A program made the position numbers and the translations under genes. Below are positions 51,821 to 60,296 of a DNA stretch of 64,000 nt, piece by piece (positions within the stretch are counted from its first letter, which is position 1; every line of letters begins with the position of its first letter). The stretch comes from Geodermatophilus sp. DSM 44513 (GTDB taxonomy: Bacteria > Actinomycetota > Actinomycetes > Mycobacteriales > Geodermatophilaceae). Below the pieces are notes generated by a model, which saw nothing but the letters and a program-made list of their open reading frames with translations, was not told the DNA's origin and made no database searches. The stretch lies in assembly GCF_032460525.1 (NCBI RefSeq), contig NZ_CP135963.1, forward strand, positions 3,906,001 through 3,970,000, read 5' to 3'.

Positions 51821-53941
51821 TCAGCAGCTGGCAGGGGCGGCGGCCGGTTCGGCGGCCGCTGGGGCCGGGGCCACGGGGGGCGGCTCCGGTGCCGGCGGCG
51901 GGATGACGACCGGGACGACGCCGGGGAAGCCCGGGCCCACGACGAGCTGGACACCGGCCACGTCACCGGGCTGCAGCACCGCACCGGGGACGGCGGCGGC
52001 GACCGTGCGGGCCTGCTCCCGGGCGTCGGCACCGAAGCGGACGACGGTCCCGTCGACCCCGCCGGGCTGGTTGCCCACCTGGCCGACGGTGAAGCCCTGC
52101 GCGCGCAGCTGGTCGGCCACGGTGCCGGCCAGCCCGCCGGTGGCGGTGCCGTTGAGCACGTCGACGGTGATCCCGGTGGGCGCGGCGGTCAGGAGCTCCT
52201 CGGCGGGCGGGGCCACCGGCTGCTCGGCGGCCGCCGGCGCCGGGGCCGCGACCACGGCCGGGTCAGCGGCCTCCGGGGTGAGCAGCTCGGCAGGCAGCCG
52301 CCCCTCCTGGATCACGGCGTCGAACAGGGATCGGGTGGCGGCCGCGTCGAGCACGACGTGGGCCTGCTCGCTGCCGGCCGGCACGTAGCCGACCTGGGCG
52401 ACCGGCAGGCCGGTCCGCTGGACGGCGTCCCCCGACACCTCGCCGAGCGTGCCGGCCAGGGTCCGCAGGTCGCCCAGGGTGGTCGCCTCGTCGAGGGTGA
52501 GGACGTCGGAGGCGCGGACCAGGAACCGGGTGAGCGTCATCGGGTTGCCGAGGGTGCCGGCGGACAGGCCCGACCGGAGGGTGGAGGTCAGCAGCAGCTG
52601 GGCGCGCTCGGCGACGGCGTCCCCGGTCGGGTCGGCGGCCGCGTCCGCGGGGGCGAGGTAGCCGGTGGCGCCCTCCCCCGACAGCCGGCTGTGACCGGTG
52701 GGCAGCGGCTGCGCCGAGGCGGTGACGGCCGGGGTGGCGGCGGGCAGGCAGACCGCCACGCCGCCGAGGGCGTCGACCATGCCGGGCAGCCGGGCCAGGT
52801 CCACGCCCAGGTAGTGGTCGACCTGCAGGCCGGAGAGCTGCTGCACCACGCGGACCGTGCAGGACGGGCCGCCGTCGAGCAACGCGGCGGCGAAGGACTC
52901 GGTCGCGGCCTCGCGCACCTGGCCGTCCGGGCGGATGCAGGCGGGGGTGTCGACGAGCGTGGTCGGCGGGATGCTGACCAGCACCGCGCGCTCGCCGCCG
53001 GGGCTGACGTGCGCCAGGAGGGTGGCCACCGAGGCCGGCCCCTCCGCACCGGGCAACCCCGTGCCGACGACGAGGTAGGTGCTCGCCCGCTCCTGCAGGC
53101 CCGGGGCGAGCACCTCCGGGCCGTCCGGCGTCAGTGCGTCGACCCGCCCGATCCGCTGGTCGACGGCGAAGTAGAGGCCGAGGTGGTAGACGACGACGAC
53201 GGCGACGAGGGCCGCCAGGGCGGTCGCGGCGCGGACCAGCCTGCGCCGGCCCGGGCTGCGGGCGGCCCGGCGGGCGGCCCGCCGCTCCCGCGGCGAGGGC
53301 GGGGCGAGCCTGGTCGCCCCGGACAGCGCGGCGTCGCGGCCGGGGATGGGCGGGAGCGGGGCGACGGGGCGGGACGGGAGGACGCCGTCCCGTGTCTCCA
53401 GCGGCGGGAACAGCGGCACGGAGGGCCGGCCTGCGGGCGGTACCGGCGGCAGGCCGCTGAGGGTCGCTGCGGGTGGGCCGGCGACCTCGGGCGGCGACGA
53501 CGGAGACGGCGGGGCGGCCGCCGGGGTGCCCGGGAGCCCGGGCCCGGGGCCGGCCGCGCCGCTGGGTACCGGCGGCAGCCCGCGGCGCACCGCGGGTGTC
53601 CCGCCGGCCGCGGGGCCGGCCTCGGCAGGACCCCGCCCGGACGGCCGCGGCCGGTCCCCGGTACCGGTCGTCCCCTCGGCGGGCACCGGGGGCAGGCCGC
53701 GCCGGCGCCCGGGGGTCTGGTCGGGCAGGACGAGGGGCAGCGGGATCTCGCCGGTGCGCGCGGCGCGCCGGCGGCCGACCTCGCCGCCCTGGCGGGCGAT
53801 CAGCTGCTCGACGGTGATCGGCCCGGGGGTCGACGCCCCGTCACCGGCGCCGTGGGAGGGCACCGCCGGCCGCCGCCGGCCGCGGGTACGCCCGGCGGCG
53901 CGCGGGTTCACCGCGTCGTCGCGCGTGCGTTCGTCCCCCAC
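51821..53941 (-). CDS. Degenerate LytR-CpsA-Psr protein with Pro-rich N-terminus and LytR_C domain
   Basis: A 706-residue membrane protein. Residues 1-230 are cytosolic, Pro/Arg-rich, with GLPPVP three times (near 82, 121, 163). A membrane helix spans about 238-258, then an LCP domain (about 275-480: VSIPPTTLVDTPACIRPDG, VRVVQQLSGLQVDHYLGVDLARLPGMVDALGGVAV) and a LytR_C domain near 595-670. LCP enzymes attach polymers to peptidoglycan using Arg/Asp in S-I-P-R-D and R-x-R/D-x-x-R motifs. These are replaced here (SIPPTT, GYLAPADAA), so it may lack catalysis. Confidence 0.85.
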   Translation of the reverse strand: MGDERTRDDAVNPRAAGRTRGRRRPAVPSHGAGDGASTPGPITVEQLIARQGGEVGRRRAARTGEIPLPLVLPDQTPGRRRGLPPVPAEGTTGTGDRPRPSGRGPAEAGPAAGGTPAVRRGLPPVPSGAAGPGPGLPGTPAAAPPSPSSPPEVAGPPAATLSGLPPVPPAGRPSVPLFPPLETRDGVLPSRPVAPLPPIPGRDAALSGATRLAPPSPRERRAARRAARSPGRRRLVRAATALAALVAVVVVYHLGLYFAVDQRIGRVDALTPDGPEVLAPGLQERASTYLVVGTGLPGAEGPASVATLLAHVSPGGERAVLVSIPPTTLVDTPACIRPDGQVREAATESFAAALLDGGPSCTVRVVQQLSGLQVDHYLGVDLARLPGMVDALGGVAVCLPAATPAVTASAQPLPTGHSRLSGEGATGYLAPADAAADPTGDAVAERAQLLLTSTLRSGLSAGTLGNPMTLTRFLVRASDVLTLDEATTLGDLRTLAGTLGEVSGDAVQRTGLPVAQVGYVPAGSEQAHVVLDAAATRSLFDAVIQEGRLPAELLTPEAADPAVVAAPAPAAAEQPVAPPAEELLTAAPTGITVDVLNGTATGGLAGTVADQLRAQGFTVGQVGNQPGGVDGTVVRFGADAREQARTVAAAVPGAVLQPGDVAGVQLVVGPGFPGVVPVVIPPPAPEPPPVAPAPAAAEPAAAPASC

Positions 53942-54119
53942 CCGTGCCGACCCCCGTCATAGAACCGCCGCCCCACGGGCGCTGCTGCGCCCGGCTCGCG
54001 CGCGGGGGTACCGCTGTGCAGTCGGGCAGTCACCCACGATACGGGCGCGGGGGCCACGTCCCGGGTCGGACGCGCGGACACCGGCGGGCGCCTCGGCCCC
54101 GTCCGTTAGCGTCCCCGTG

Positions 54120-55214
54120 GTGAGGCTCCCGTTCGTCCCCGGACCGTCCGATGTGATCTCCGCGGTCGAGGGCCTCCGTGGCGGTGTGAACCAGGCGCTG
54201 GCCCTGCTCCCCCGGCTGACGGCCGTCGTGGGAGGAGCCGAGACGCTGCTCGACCGGGTCACGGCCGCCGTCGACCGGCTCGAGGGGATCGCAGAGCGGG
54301 CCGACGCGGCGATCACCGCGGTCGAGGCCACGCGGGCCCGGGCGGACGAGGCGATCGCAGCGGTGCACGTCACCCGGCAGCGGGCCGACGACGCGGTGAC
54401 CGCCGTCGGGACGACCCAGCAGAGGGCCGACGACGCCATCGCCGCCGTCGGCGCCACCCAGCAGAAGGCCGACGACGCCATCGCGGCCGTCGGTGGCACC
54501 ATCGCGCGCTCCGACGAGGTCATCACCGCGGTCGGGCGGACCCTCGCCCGCTCCGACGAGGCCATCACCGCCGTGGGCGCCACCATCGCGCGCTCCGACG
54601 AGACCATCACGGCTGTGGGCGCCACCGTGACACGGTCCGACGAGGTCATCACCGCGGTCGGACGGACCGTCGCGCGCTCCGACGAGGTCATCACCGCGGT
54701 CGGGCAGACCGTCACCCGCTCGGACGAGGCCATCACCGCGGTCGGGCGGACCGTCACCCGCTCCGACGAGGCCATCACCGCTGTGGGCGCCACCATCACA
54801 CGGTCCGACGAGGCGATCACCGCGGCCGGCGCGTCGATCGCCGGCACCGACGGCGCGGTGGCCCGGGCCCGGGAGCTGCTGGACCGGGTCGACCCGCTGG
54901 TCGAGGTGTTCCGGGAGCCGCTGCTGGCCCTGGCACCCGCAGTGCGCCGGCTGGCGGCCAGCGTCGACCCGGCCGAGGTAGACGCGGTGGTGCGCTTCAT
55001 CGACCGGCTGCCGCAGCTCATGACACACCTCGACGATGACGTCCTGCCGATCCTGGCCTCGCTCGGCTCCGTGGGCGCCGACGTGCACGACCTGCTCGAC
55101 ACCATGCAGGACGTGCGGCACGTGGTGAAGGGCTTCCCCGGCTCCCGGCTGCTGCGCCGGCGCGGCGCGGAGGAGATCGCCGAGGACGACGGACGCGAGG
55201 CGGCCGGGGCCTGA
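54120..55214 (+). CDS. Tandem 14-residue-repeat coiled-coil protein
   Basis: A 364-residue soluble protein. Residues 59-240 are thirteen 14-residue repeats with consensus (A/T)RSDE(A/V)ITAVG-R/A-T-V/I, and 241-254 is a degenerate fourteenth. Fourteen residues equal two heptads, predicting a long helical bundle or coiled coil. The C-terminal 110 residues (LLDRVDPLVEVFREPLLALAPAVRRLA, DLLDTMQDVRHVVKGFPGSRLL) form a separate helical cap. GTG 54120 lies exactly 7 nt after TAGCGT, so the mRNA is leaderless. No signal or membrane segment. Function unknown; structural or phasin-like roles are possible. Confidence 0.85.
   Translation: MRLPFVPGPSDVISAVEGLRGGVNQALALLPRLTAVVGGAETLLDRVTAAVDRLEGIAERADAAITAVEATRARADEAIAAVHVTRQRADDAVTAVGTTQQRADDAIAAVGATQQKADDAIAAVGGTIARSDEVITAVGRTLARSDEAITAVGATIARSDETITAVGATVTRSDEVITAVGRTVARSDEVITAVGQTVTRSDEAITAVGRTVTRSDEAITAVGATITRSDEAITAAGASIAGTDGAVARARELLDRVDPLVEVFREPLLALAPAVRRLAASVDPAEVDAVVRFIDRLPQLMTHLDDDVLPILASLGSVGADVHDLLDTMQDVRHVVKGFPGSRLLRRRGAEEIAEDDGREAAGA
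54294..54839 (+). repeat. 42-bp tandem coding repeat (13 units)
   Basis: The DNA under residues 59-240 repeats every 42 bp. Units 6-13 are highly similar at the nucleotide level (for example TCCGACGAGGCCATCACCGC recurring), while units 1-5 are more diverged, as if the array grew at its 3' side. Confidence 0.85.
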
Positions 55215-55217
55215 CGG

Positions 55218-55249
55218 CGGTCGGGAGCCGGGTGTCCGGCTCCCGACCG
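55218..55249. terminator. 14-bp bidirectional terminator hairpin
   Basis: CGGTCGGGAGCCGG-GTGT-CCGGCTCCCGACCG is a perfect hairpin 4 nt after the repeat-protein stop and downstream of the convergent DUF2795 gene. Confidence 0.85.
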
Positions 55250-55256
55250 TGGCCGG

Positions 55257-55310
55257 CGTCCCGAGGCTCACGCCGAGCGGGCGAGGCGTGAGGAGGACAG
55301 GCTCCTACTC
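55257..55310 (+). repeat. Intergenic repeat, copy 4 (diverged)
   Basis: GCGAGGCGTGAGGAGGACAG followed by GCTCCTAC parallels GCGAGCGGTGAGGAGGACGG followed by GTCCTTC in copy 3. It lacks the long arms of copy 1. Confidence 0.45.
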
Positions 55311-55733
55311 CGTGGGGTAGCCCAGCGCGCGGACCACGTCACCGATCCGCTCGTAGGTCTCCCCCTCCGGCAGCCGGCCCAGCTCCTCGACGACGGCGTC
55401 CGGTGCGCGGTGGTCCAGCGCCGCCTCGACGAGGGCGGGCCCGTCGTTGGGGAAGTCGGCCCGGACCAGCCAGCGGGCCAGCTCGGCGCGTCGCACGACC
55501 GCGTCGGCGTCCATGCCCTCCGGGGTGCCGCCCATCAGGGTGCCCTCGGGGTCGCTGTCGATGTCCGGGTCGCCCTCGGCCTGCGGCTCGACCTCGCGCC
55601 ACTCCTCGGCGCGGGTGGCGTGCCGGCCCTTCAGCATCCCCTGGACCTCGTGCTCGAGCTCCTCGTCCACCCGGGGGTTGTGCTTGGTGCTGCGGGCCGC
55701 CGTCCCGGCGAACTGGTCTCCGGTCTCGCTCAC
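55305..55733 (-). CDS. DUF2795 domain protein
   Basis: A 142-residue protein with a charged N-terminal half (TKHNPRVDEELEHEVQGMLKGRHATRAEEWREVEP) and a C-terminal DUF2795 domain (LARWLVRADFPNDGPALVEAALDHRAPDAVVEELGRLP, near residues 88-125). The domain resembles a small helical nucleic-acid-binding fold; function unknown. GTG 55733 has AGGAGG at 6 nt. Confidence 0.85.
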   Translation of the reverse strand: MSETGDQFAGTAARSTKHNPRVDEELEHEVQGMLKGRHATRAEEWREVEPQAEGDPDIDSDPEGTLMGGTPEGMDADAVVRRAELARWLVRADFPNDGPALVEAALDHRAPDAVVEELGRLPEGETYERIGDVVRALGYPTE

Positions 55734-55773
55734 GATCGTCCTCCTGCCGGTGCTGTGGTCACGGGTGCGCCGC

Positions 55774-55983
55774 TCACTTCTCGTGCAAGGCACCGGGCTT
55801 GTGCACCGCGGTCTTGCCGCTCTCGTCGCTCTCGACCTCGTACTGCGGCTCGTCCTTGCTCGCCTTGACGGTGCGGCCGGCGGCCTCGGTCTCGGAGGTG
55901 ATCTCGCGCTTGACGGTGCCCTCCACCTCACTGCCGTGGCTCTTCCAGCTGACGTGGTCGCCCTTCTTCACGTCGTCGGCCAT
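55774..55983 (-). CDS. DUF2945 (hypervirulence-associated TUDOR-like) protein
   Basis: A 69-residue SH3/Tudor-like protein (VKKGDHVSWKSHGSEVEGTVKREI, YEVESDESGKTAVHKPGALHE), the standard compact DUF2945 form, common in stress-inducible actinobacterial loci. ATG 55983 follows GGGAGGG. Probably cotranscribed with the DUF2795 gene 40 nt downstream. The gap 55984-56264 upstream holds no gene. Confidence 0.87.
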   Translation of the reverse strand: MADDVKKGDHVSWKSHGSEVEGTVKREITSETEAAGRTVKASKDEPQYEVESDESGKTAVHKPGALHEK

Positions 55984-56264
55984 CGATGCCCTCCCCGAGG
56001 TTGCGCTGCGTGGTCCCCTCTGCTGCCCGGAGTGGGCGATGGACACACATCACCCACCCGTGGCGCCCGGTCACCCGGAAGGGCACTGACGTGGGCGCTC
56101 TCGTCACGTAGCGTCCCGATCGACGGGACCACGTCACCCGTCTTCGCTGCTCGGACGCGAGAGGTCGAGCACGGAGAGTGACTGATCCGTCCGCGATCGC
56201 CGGCCCGGTCGACCCCATTCCCCCGGGGGCGGCCGGGTCGGCCCGTTCTAGGCTCGTGCCCGCC

Positions 56265-57038
56265 ATGCCTGACAGCCCCACCCGCCCGGTCGACGTCCTC
56301 ACCGTGACCGGGGTCAGCCGGGTGACCCCCTCGGTGCGGCGCATCGTGCTCTCCGGCACCTCCGCGGCGGCCGCGGCGGCCGGCCCGACCGTCTCGCTGC
56401 TTGTGCCGCGCGTCGACGACCCGGCGCCGCGCTGGCCGGAGGTGCAGCGCGACGGGCGGGTGGTGTGGCCGGCCGGTGCGCACGGGGTCAGCCTGCGCAG
56501 CTACACCGCCCGCCGGCAGGACGCCGATCGCGGGGAGGTGGAGATCGACTTCGTGCTGCACGGCGACGGCCCGGCGGCGGCGTGGGCCGGTGCCGCCGTC
56601 CCCGGGGCCACGCTCGCCGTCGCCGGCGGGGGCCCGCTCGGCGACCGGCCGGCCGGCTGGCTGCTCCTCGCCGGCGACGAGACCGCGCTGCCGGCCGTCG
56701 CCCGCATCCTGGCCGCGGCGCCGCCGTCCACCCGGGGGGTCGCCCTCGTGGAGGTCGCCGACGCCGCGGAGGAGCAGCCGCTGGTGGCGCCGGACGGCGT
56801 CGAGGTGCGCTGGCTGCACCGCGACGGCACCCCGCCCGGGGAGGGCACGCTGCTGGTCGACGCCGTCGCGGCACTCGACCGGCCCGAGGGCGGGGACCTG
56901 TTCGCCTGGGTGGCCGCCGAGTCCGCCGCCGTCCGCGCGATCCGCGCGGACCTGCGCGGCCGGTGGGGCCTGGGCCGGGCGCAGCACCACGCCATCGGGT
57001 ACTGGCGCCGGGGCCGGGCGATGTCACCCGCGGGGTGA
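56265..57038 (+). CDS. Siderophore-interacting protein (FAD ferric reductase family)
   Basis: A 257-residue SIP-family flavoprotein that reduces ferric siderophores in the cytoplasm. FAD-binding motif LRSYTARRQD near residue 82, HGDGPAAAWAGAAVPGATLAVAGGGP near 105-130, and the NAD(P)-side block GWLLLAGDETALPAVARIL near 135. The C-terminus WGLGRAQHHAIGYWRRGRA is typical. A TAGGCT box ends 10 nt before the ATG; an in-frame GTG at 56256 is possible. Confidence 0.9.
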   Translation: MPDSPTRPVDVLTVTGVSRVTPSVRRIVLSGTSAAAAAAGPTVSLLVPRVDDPAPRWPEVQRDGRVVWPAGAHGVSLRSYTARRQDADRGEVEIDFVLHGDGPAAAWAGAAVPGATLAVAGGGPLGDRPAGWLLLAGDETALPAVARILAAAPPSTRGVALVEVADAAEEQPLVAPDGVEVRWLHRDGTPPGEGTLLVDAVAALDRPEGGDLFAWVAAESAAVRAIRADLRGRWGLGRAQHHAIGYWRRGRAMSPAG

Positions 57039-57058
57039 ACCACCGGGGCCGGCGTCCA

Positions 57059-57076
57059 GGTTCCTCACAGGGAACC
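57059..57076. promoter_or_regulatory. Palindrome upstream of the response-regulator gene
   Basis: GGTTCC-TCACAG-GGAACC has perfect 6-bp arms and ends 38 nt before ATG 57115. A CACCCT -10-like box lies 6 nt before that ATG, placing the palindrome just upstream of -35, a good position for autoregulation. Confidence 0.5.
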
Positions 57077-57114
57077 CCCAGTGCCGGCCCAGCACCCGGC
57101 GTCACCCTCGTCCC

Positions 57115-57870
57115 ATGACCACGGCAGCGCGTCAAGCTGGAGGTGCTGTGAGCAGCACGAGCAGGGGCACCGCACCGGAGGCCCGGCTGCTCGTGGTGGA
57201 CGACGAGCCCAACATCCGCGAGCTGCTCTCGGCCAGCCTCCGCTACGCCGGCTTCGAGGTGGCCACCGCCGCGGACGGCCAGCAGGCCCTGGCGATGGCG
57301 GCGTCCTTCCGGCCGGACCTGCTCGTGCTCGACGTGATGATGCCCGGGCTGGACGGCTTCGGTGTCGTCCGCCGGCTGCGGGAGAGCGGCCGGCACACGC
57401 CGGTGCTGTTCCTCACCGCCCGCGACGCCGCCGAGGACAAGGTGTCCGGGCTGACCCTGGGCGGCGACGACTACGTCACCAAGCCGTTCAGCCTCGACGA
57501 GGTGCTCGCCCGGATCCGGGCGGTCCTGCGCCGCAGCACCGGCCCGCAGCGCGCGGCGGAGGCCCCCCGGCTGTCCTTCGCCGACATCGAGCTGGACGAG
57601 GAGTCCCACGAGGTGGTCAAGGCCGGCGAGGTGGTCAGCCTCTCGCCGACGGAGTTCAAGCTGCTGCGCTACCTGATGGCCAACGCCGGGCGGGTGCTGT
57701 CGAAGGCCCAGATCCTCGACCACGTGTGGAACTACGACTTCAACGGCGACGCGAACGTCGTGGAGTCCTACGTCTCCTACCTGCGCCGGAAGATCGACAC
57801 CACCGAGCCGCGACTGCTGCACACCATCCGCGGCGTGGGGTACACCCTCAGGTTGCCGCGGGGCTCGTGA
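57115..57870 (+). CDS. OmpR/PhoB-family response regulator
   Basis: A 251-residue two-component regulator. Receiver domain with LLVVDDEPNIRELL near residue 25, phosphoacceptor Asp in LLVLDVMMPGLDGFG near 70, and LTLGGDDYVTKPFSLDE near 120. The winged helix (about 155-250) has SLSPTEFKLLRYLMANAGRVLSKAQILDHVWNYDFNGDANVVESYVSYLRRKID. It resembles the TcrX/TrcR/PrrA group. GTG 57148 with GGAGG 4 nt upstream is an alternative start. Coupled to the kinase by GTGA. Confidence 0.92.
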   Translation: MTTAARQAGGAVSSTSRGTAPEARLLVVDDEPNIRELLSASLRYAGFEVATAADGQQALAMAASFRPDLLVLDVMMPGLDGFGVVRRLRESGRHTPVLFLTARDAAEDKVSGLTLGGDDYVTKPFSLDEVLARIRAVLRRSTGPQRAAEAPRLSFADIELDEESHEVVKAGEVVSLSPTEFKLLRYLMANAGRVLSKAQILDHVWNYDFNGDANVVESYVSYLRRKIDTTEPRLLHTIRGVGYTLRLPRGS

Positions 57871-59582
57871 CCGCGCCCCCCGGGGCGCGCACGGGGGCGG
57901 CACGGTCGGGCGCCCGCCCGGCCGGCGCTGGTGAGGAGGGCACGGTGACCGAGGTCGCGGGAGCGGCACCGCCGGGCGCGGTCGGTGCCCGCCCGGTGGG
58001 TGCCGGCCCGGTGGGCTCCGACGGCAGTCACCCACCCCGGCGGACCGGCGTGCTGGCCGCCCGGTCGTGGGCGTCGCGGCTGCCGCTGCGGATCGCCCTG
58101 GTGGCGATGCTGACCGGTCTGGTCGCCCTCGCGCTGACGCTGACCGGGCTGCTCACCAGTGCCTTCCTCGAGGACTACGTGCGCGACCAGCGCCGGGACC
58201 AGATCGACGCCGCCCTCGTCGGCTACGGCAGCGCCCCGTGGTTCGTCGACCGCTGTCAGGACCCGGGCCGGGGGCAGGGCTTCGTCACGCCCGGGACCAT
58301 CTACGTGGGCTGCCTGCCGCCCGGCAGCAACCGCACCATCCCGATCTCCCAGCCGCCGCAGCTGATCAGCGGGCCCCCGACGGTCACCGGCGCGGACGCC
58401 CGGGAACTCGTCGCCGGCACCGGCCGGCCGGTCATCGTCGAGGGCCGGGACGGGACGACGTGGTTGCTGGAGAGCCGGGACGTCGGCGGGGGCGTGACCG
58501 CGGTCGCGGGCGTCGACCTGGACAGCGACGACCGGCTGCTGGCCCGCCTGGTGGCCCTGCAGGTGGTCGTCGGCCTGGTGGTGCTGCTGCTGCTGGGCAG
58601 CGCCGCGTACGTGCTGGTCCGCAACAGCCTGCGGCCGCTCACCGAGGTCGAGCGGACGGCGCGCGCGATCGCCGCCGGGGACCTGTCCCAGCGGGTGCCG
58701 GCCGGTGACGAGCGCACCGAGGTCGGCCGGCTGTCGCTGGCGCTCAACGGGATGCTCACCCGGATCGAGCGCTCCTTCCGCGCCCAGCAGGCCTCCGAGG
58801 AGCAGGCCCGGGCCTCCGAGACCCGGATGCGCCGGTTCGTCGCCGACGCCAGCCACGAGCTGCGCACCCCGCTGACCTCCATCCGCGGCTTCGCCGAGCT
58901 CTACCGGCAGGGCGCGGTGGGCAGCCCGGAGGAGACCGCCCGGCTGATGCAGCGGATCGAGTCCGAGGGCGCCCGGATGGGCGTGCTGGTCGAGGACCTG
59001 CTGCAGTTGGCCCGGCTGGACCAGCAGCGCCCGCTGACCATCACCCCGGTCGACCTGGCCGAGGTCGCCGGCGACGCCGTCCACGACGCGCGGGCCGTGC
59101 AGCCCGACCGGCCGATCGCCCTGCACCTGGACGAGTGGCTCAGCGAGGTGCCGGTGGTGCTGGGCGACGAGGCCCGGCTGCGCCAGGTCGTCGGCAACCT
59201 GGTGACCAACGCCCTCGTGCACACGCCGCCGACCGCGCCGGTCACGGTGCGCGTCTCCGACGAGCCCGCGCCGGCGGACGCCCCGTCCGACGGCGACGAC
59301 GGCGGGGTGGTCGTGCTGCAGGTGGCCGACGGTGGGCCGGGCATGGCCCCCGAGGACGCCGCCCGGGTGTTCGAGCGGTTCTACCGCGCCGACCCCTCCC
59401 GGGCCCGGACGGCGGGCGGCACCGGGCTGGGCCTGGCCATCGTCAGCTCCCTGGTGGCCGCGCACGGCGGCACGGTGCACCTGGACACCGCGCCGGGCCG
59501 GGGTGCCGCCTTCACCGTCCGCCTGCCCCGCTCAGGTCCGGGCACGACGGTGCGCCCGGTCGCGGACGGCCCGACGGCCTGA
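57867..59582 (+). CDS. Sensor histidine kinase partner
   Basis: A 571-residue membrane kinase. Helix 1 near residues 75-97, an extracytoplasmic sensor (about 98-240, with two Cys: DRCQDPG and VGCLPPG), helix 2 near 230-255, HAMP, HisKA ADASHELRTPLTSIRGFAELYRQG near 330, and HATPase motifs VVGNLVTNALVHTPP, VADGGPGMAPEDAARVFERFYRAD and GGTGLGLAIVSSLVAAHGG. GTG 57867 overlaps the regulator stop. GTG 57945 with GAGGAGG at 5 nt is an equally good start. Confidence 0.93.
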   Translation: MTAPPGARTGAARSGARPAGAGEEGTVTEVAGAAPPGAVGARPVGAGPVGSDGSHPPRRTGVLAARSWASRLPLRIALVAMLTGLVALALTLTGLLTSAFLEDYVRDQRRDQIDAALVGYGSAPWFVDRCQDPGRGQGFVTPGTIYVGCLPPGSNRTIPISQPPQLISGPPTVTGADARELVAGTGRPVIVEGRDGTTWLLESRDVGGGVTAVAGVDLDSDDRLLARLVALQVVVGLVVLLLLGSAAYVLVRNSLRPLTEVERTARAIAAGDLSQRVPAGDERTEVGRLSLALNGMLTRIERSFRAQQASEEQARASETRMRRFVADASHELRTPLTSIRGFAELYRQGAVGSPEETARLMQRIESEGARMGVLVEDLLQLARLDQQRPLTITPVDLAEVAGDAVHDARAVQPDRPIALHLDEWLSEVPVVLGDEARLRQVVGNLVTNALVHTPPTAPVTVRVSDEPAPADAPSDGDDGGVVVLQVADGGPGMAPEDAARVFERFYRADPSRARTAGGTGLGLAIVSSLVAAHGGTVHLDTAPGRGAAFTVRLPRSGPGTTVRPVADGPTA

Positions 59583-59612
59583 GCCGGCGAGGCGTCCGGC
59601 TACCGTCCGCTG

Positions 59613-60296
59613 GTGCACTCCGACGCGGGCGGGCAGCCCCACGACCCGGACCTGATGGCCGCGGTGACCGAGCTCGGCTTGGCGCTGCGGGAGCTGGTGG
59701 ACGCATCCGTGCGCAGCACCGTGCCGGCCGTGCAGCTGCGGGCCGCGGCCGCCGACGCCCGCACGGTCACCGCCCGGCTGGCCGCGGCGCAGCGCCCGGT
59801 GACGCAGCTGCCGGAACTGGACGACCCGGCCGTCTTCCGCCGGGTGCACAACCCGGTGACCGGGGTGGGCAGCGCGCTCGCCCCGCCGCTGGACATCCGG
59901 CGGGAGGACGGCGGGCTGGTCGCCGAGGTGACGCTCGGCCCGGCCTACGAGGGCCCGCCCGGCTTCGTGCACGGCGGGGTCAGCAGCCTGCTGATGGACC
60001 AGCTGCTCGGCTCGTCGGTGCTCGCGGCCGGGCTGTGGGGCATGACCGTCCGGCTGGAGCTGGGCTACCACCGGCCGGTTCCCCTGGTGACGCCGCTGGT
60101 GCTGCGCGGCCGCGTCGTCGCCAGTCGGGGCCGGCGCACCACGGCGACCGGCACGATCGCCCTGGCCGCGGACCCGGAGCGCCCGCTGGTGGACGCCCGG
60201 GGCGAGTGGGTCACCCCGCGCCCGGAGTCGGTGGCCGACTACTTCGGGGCCATCACCGACGTGTCGGGCCAGTACGCGCCGCCGGGGCGGCGGTGA
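59613..60296 (+). CDS. PaaI-type hotdog-fold thioesterase
   Basis: A 227-residue protein. Its C-terminal two thirds (about residues 75-215) is a hotdog domain with PAYEGPPGFVHGGVSSLLMDQLLG, the G-x-V/L-H-G-G active-site region near residue 118; the N-terminal third is helical. Likely hydrolyses an acyl-CoA. GTG 59613 lies 6 nt after TACCGT (59601-59606), a leaderless promoter. Coupled to cysQ by GTGA. Confidence 0.87.
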   Translation: MHSDAGGQPHDPDLMAAVTELGLALRELVDASVRSTVPAVQLRAAAADARTVTARLAAAQRPVTQLPELDDPAVFRRVHNPVTGVGSALAPPLDIRREDGGLVAEVTLGPAYEGPPGFVHGGVSSLLMDQLLGSSVLAAGLWGMTVRLELGYHRPVPLVTPLVLRGRVVASRGRRTTATGTIALAADPERPLVDARGEWVTPRPESVADYFGAITDVSGQYAPPGRR

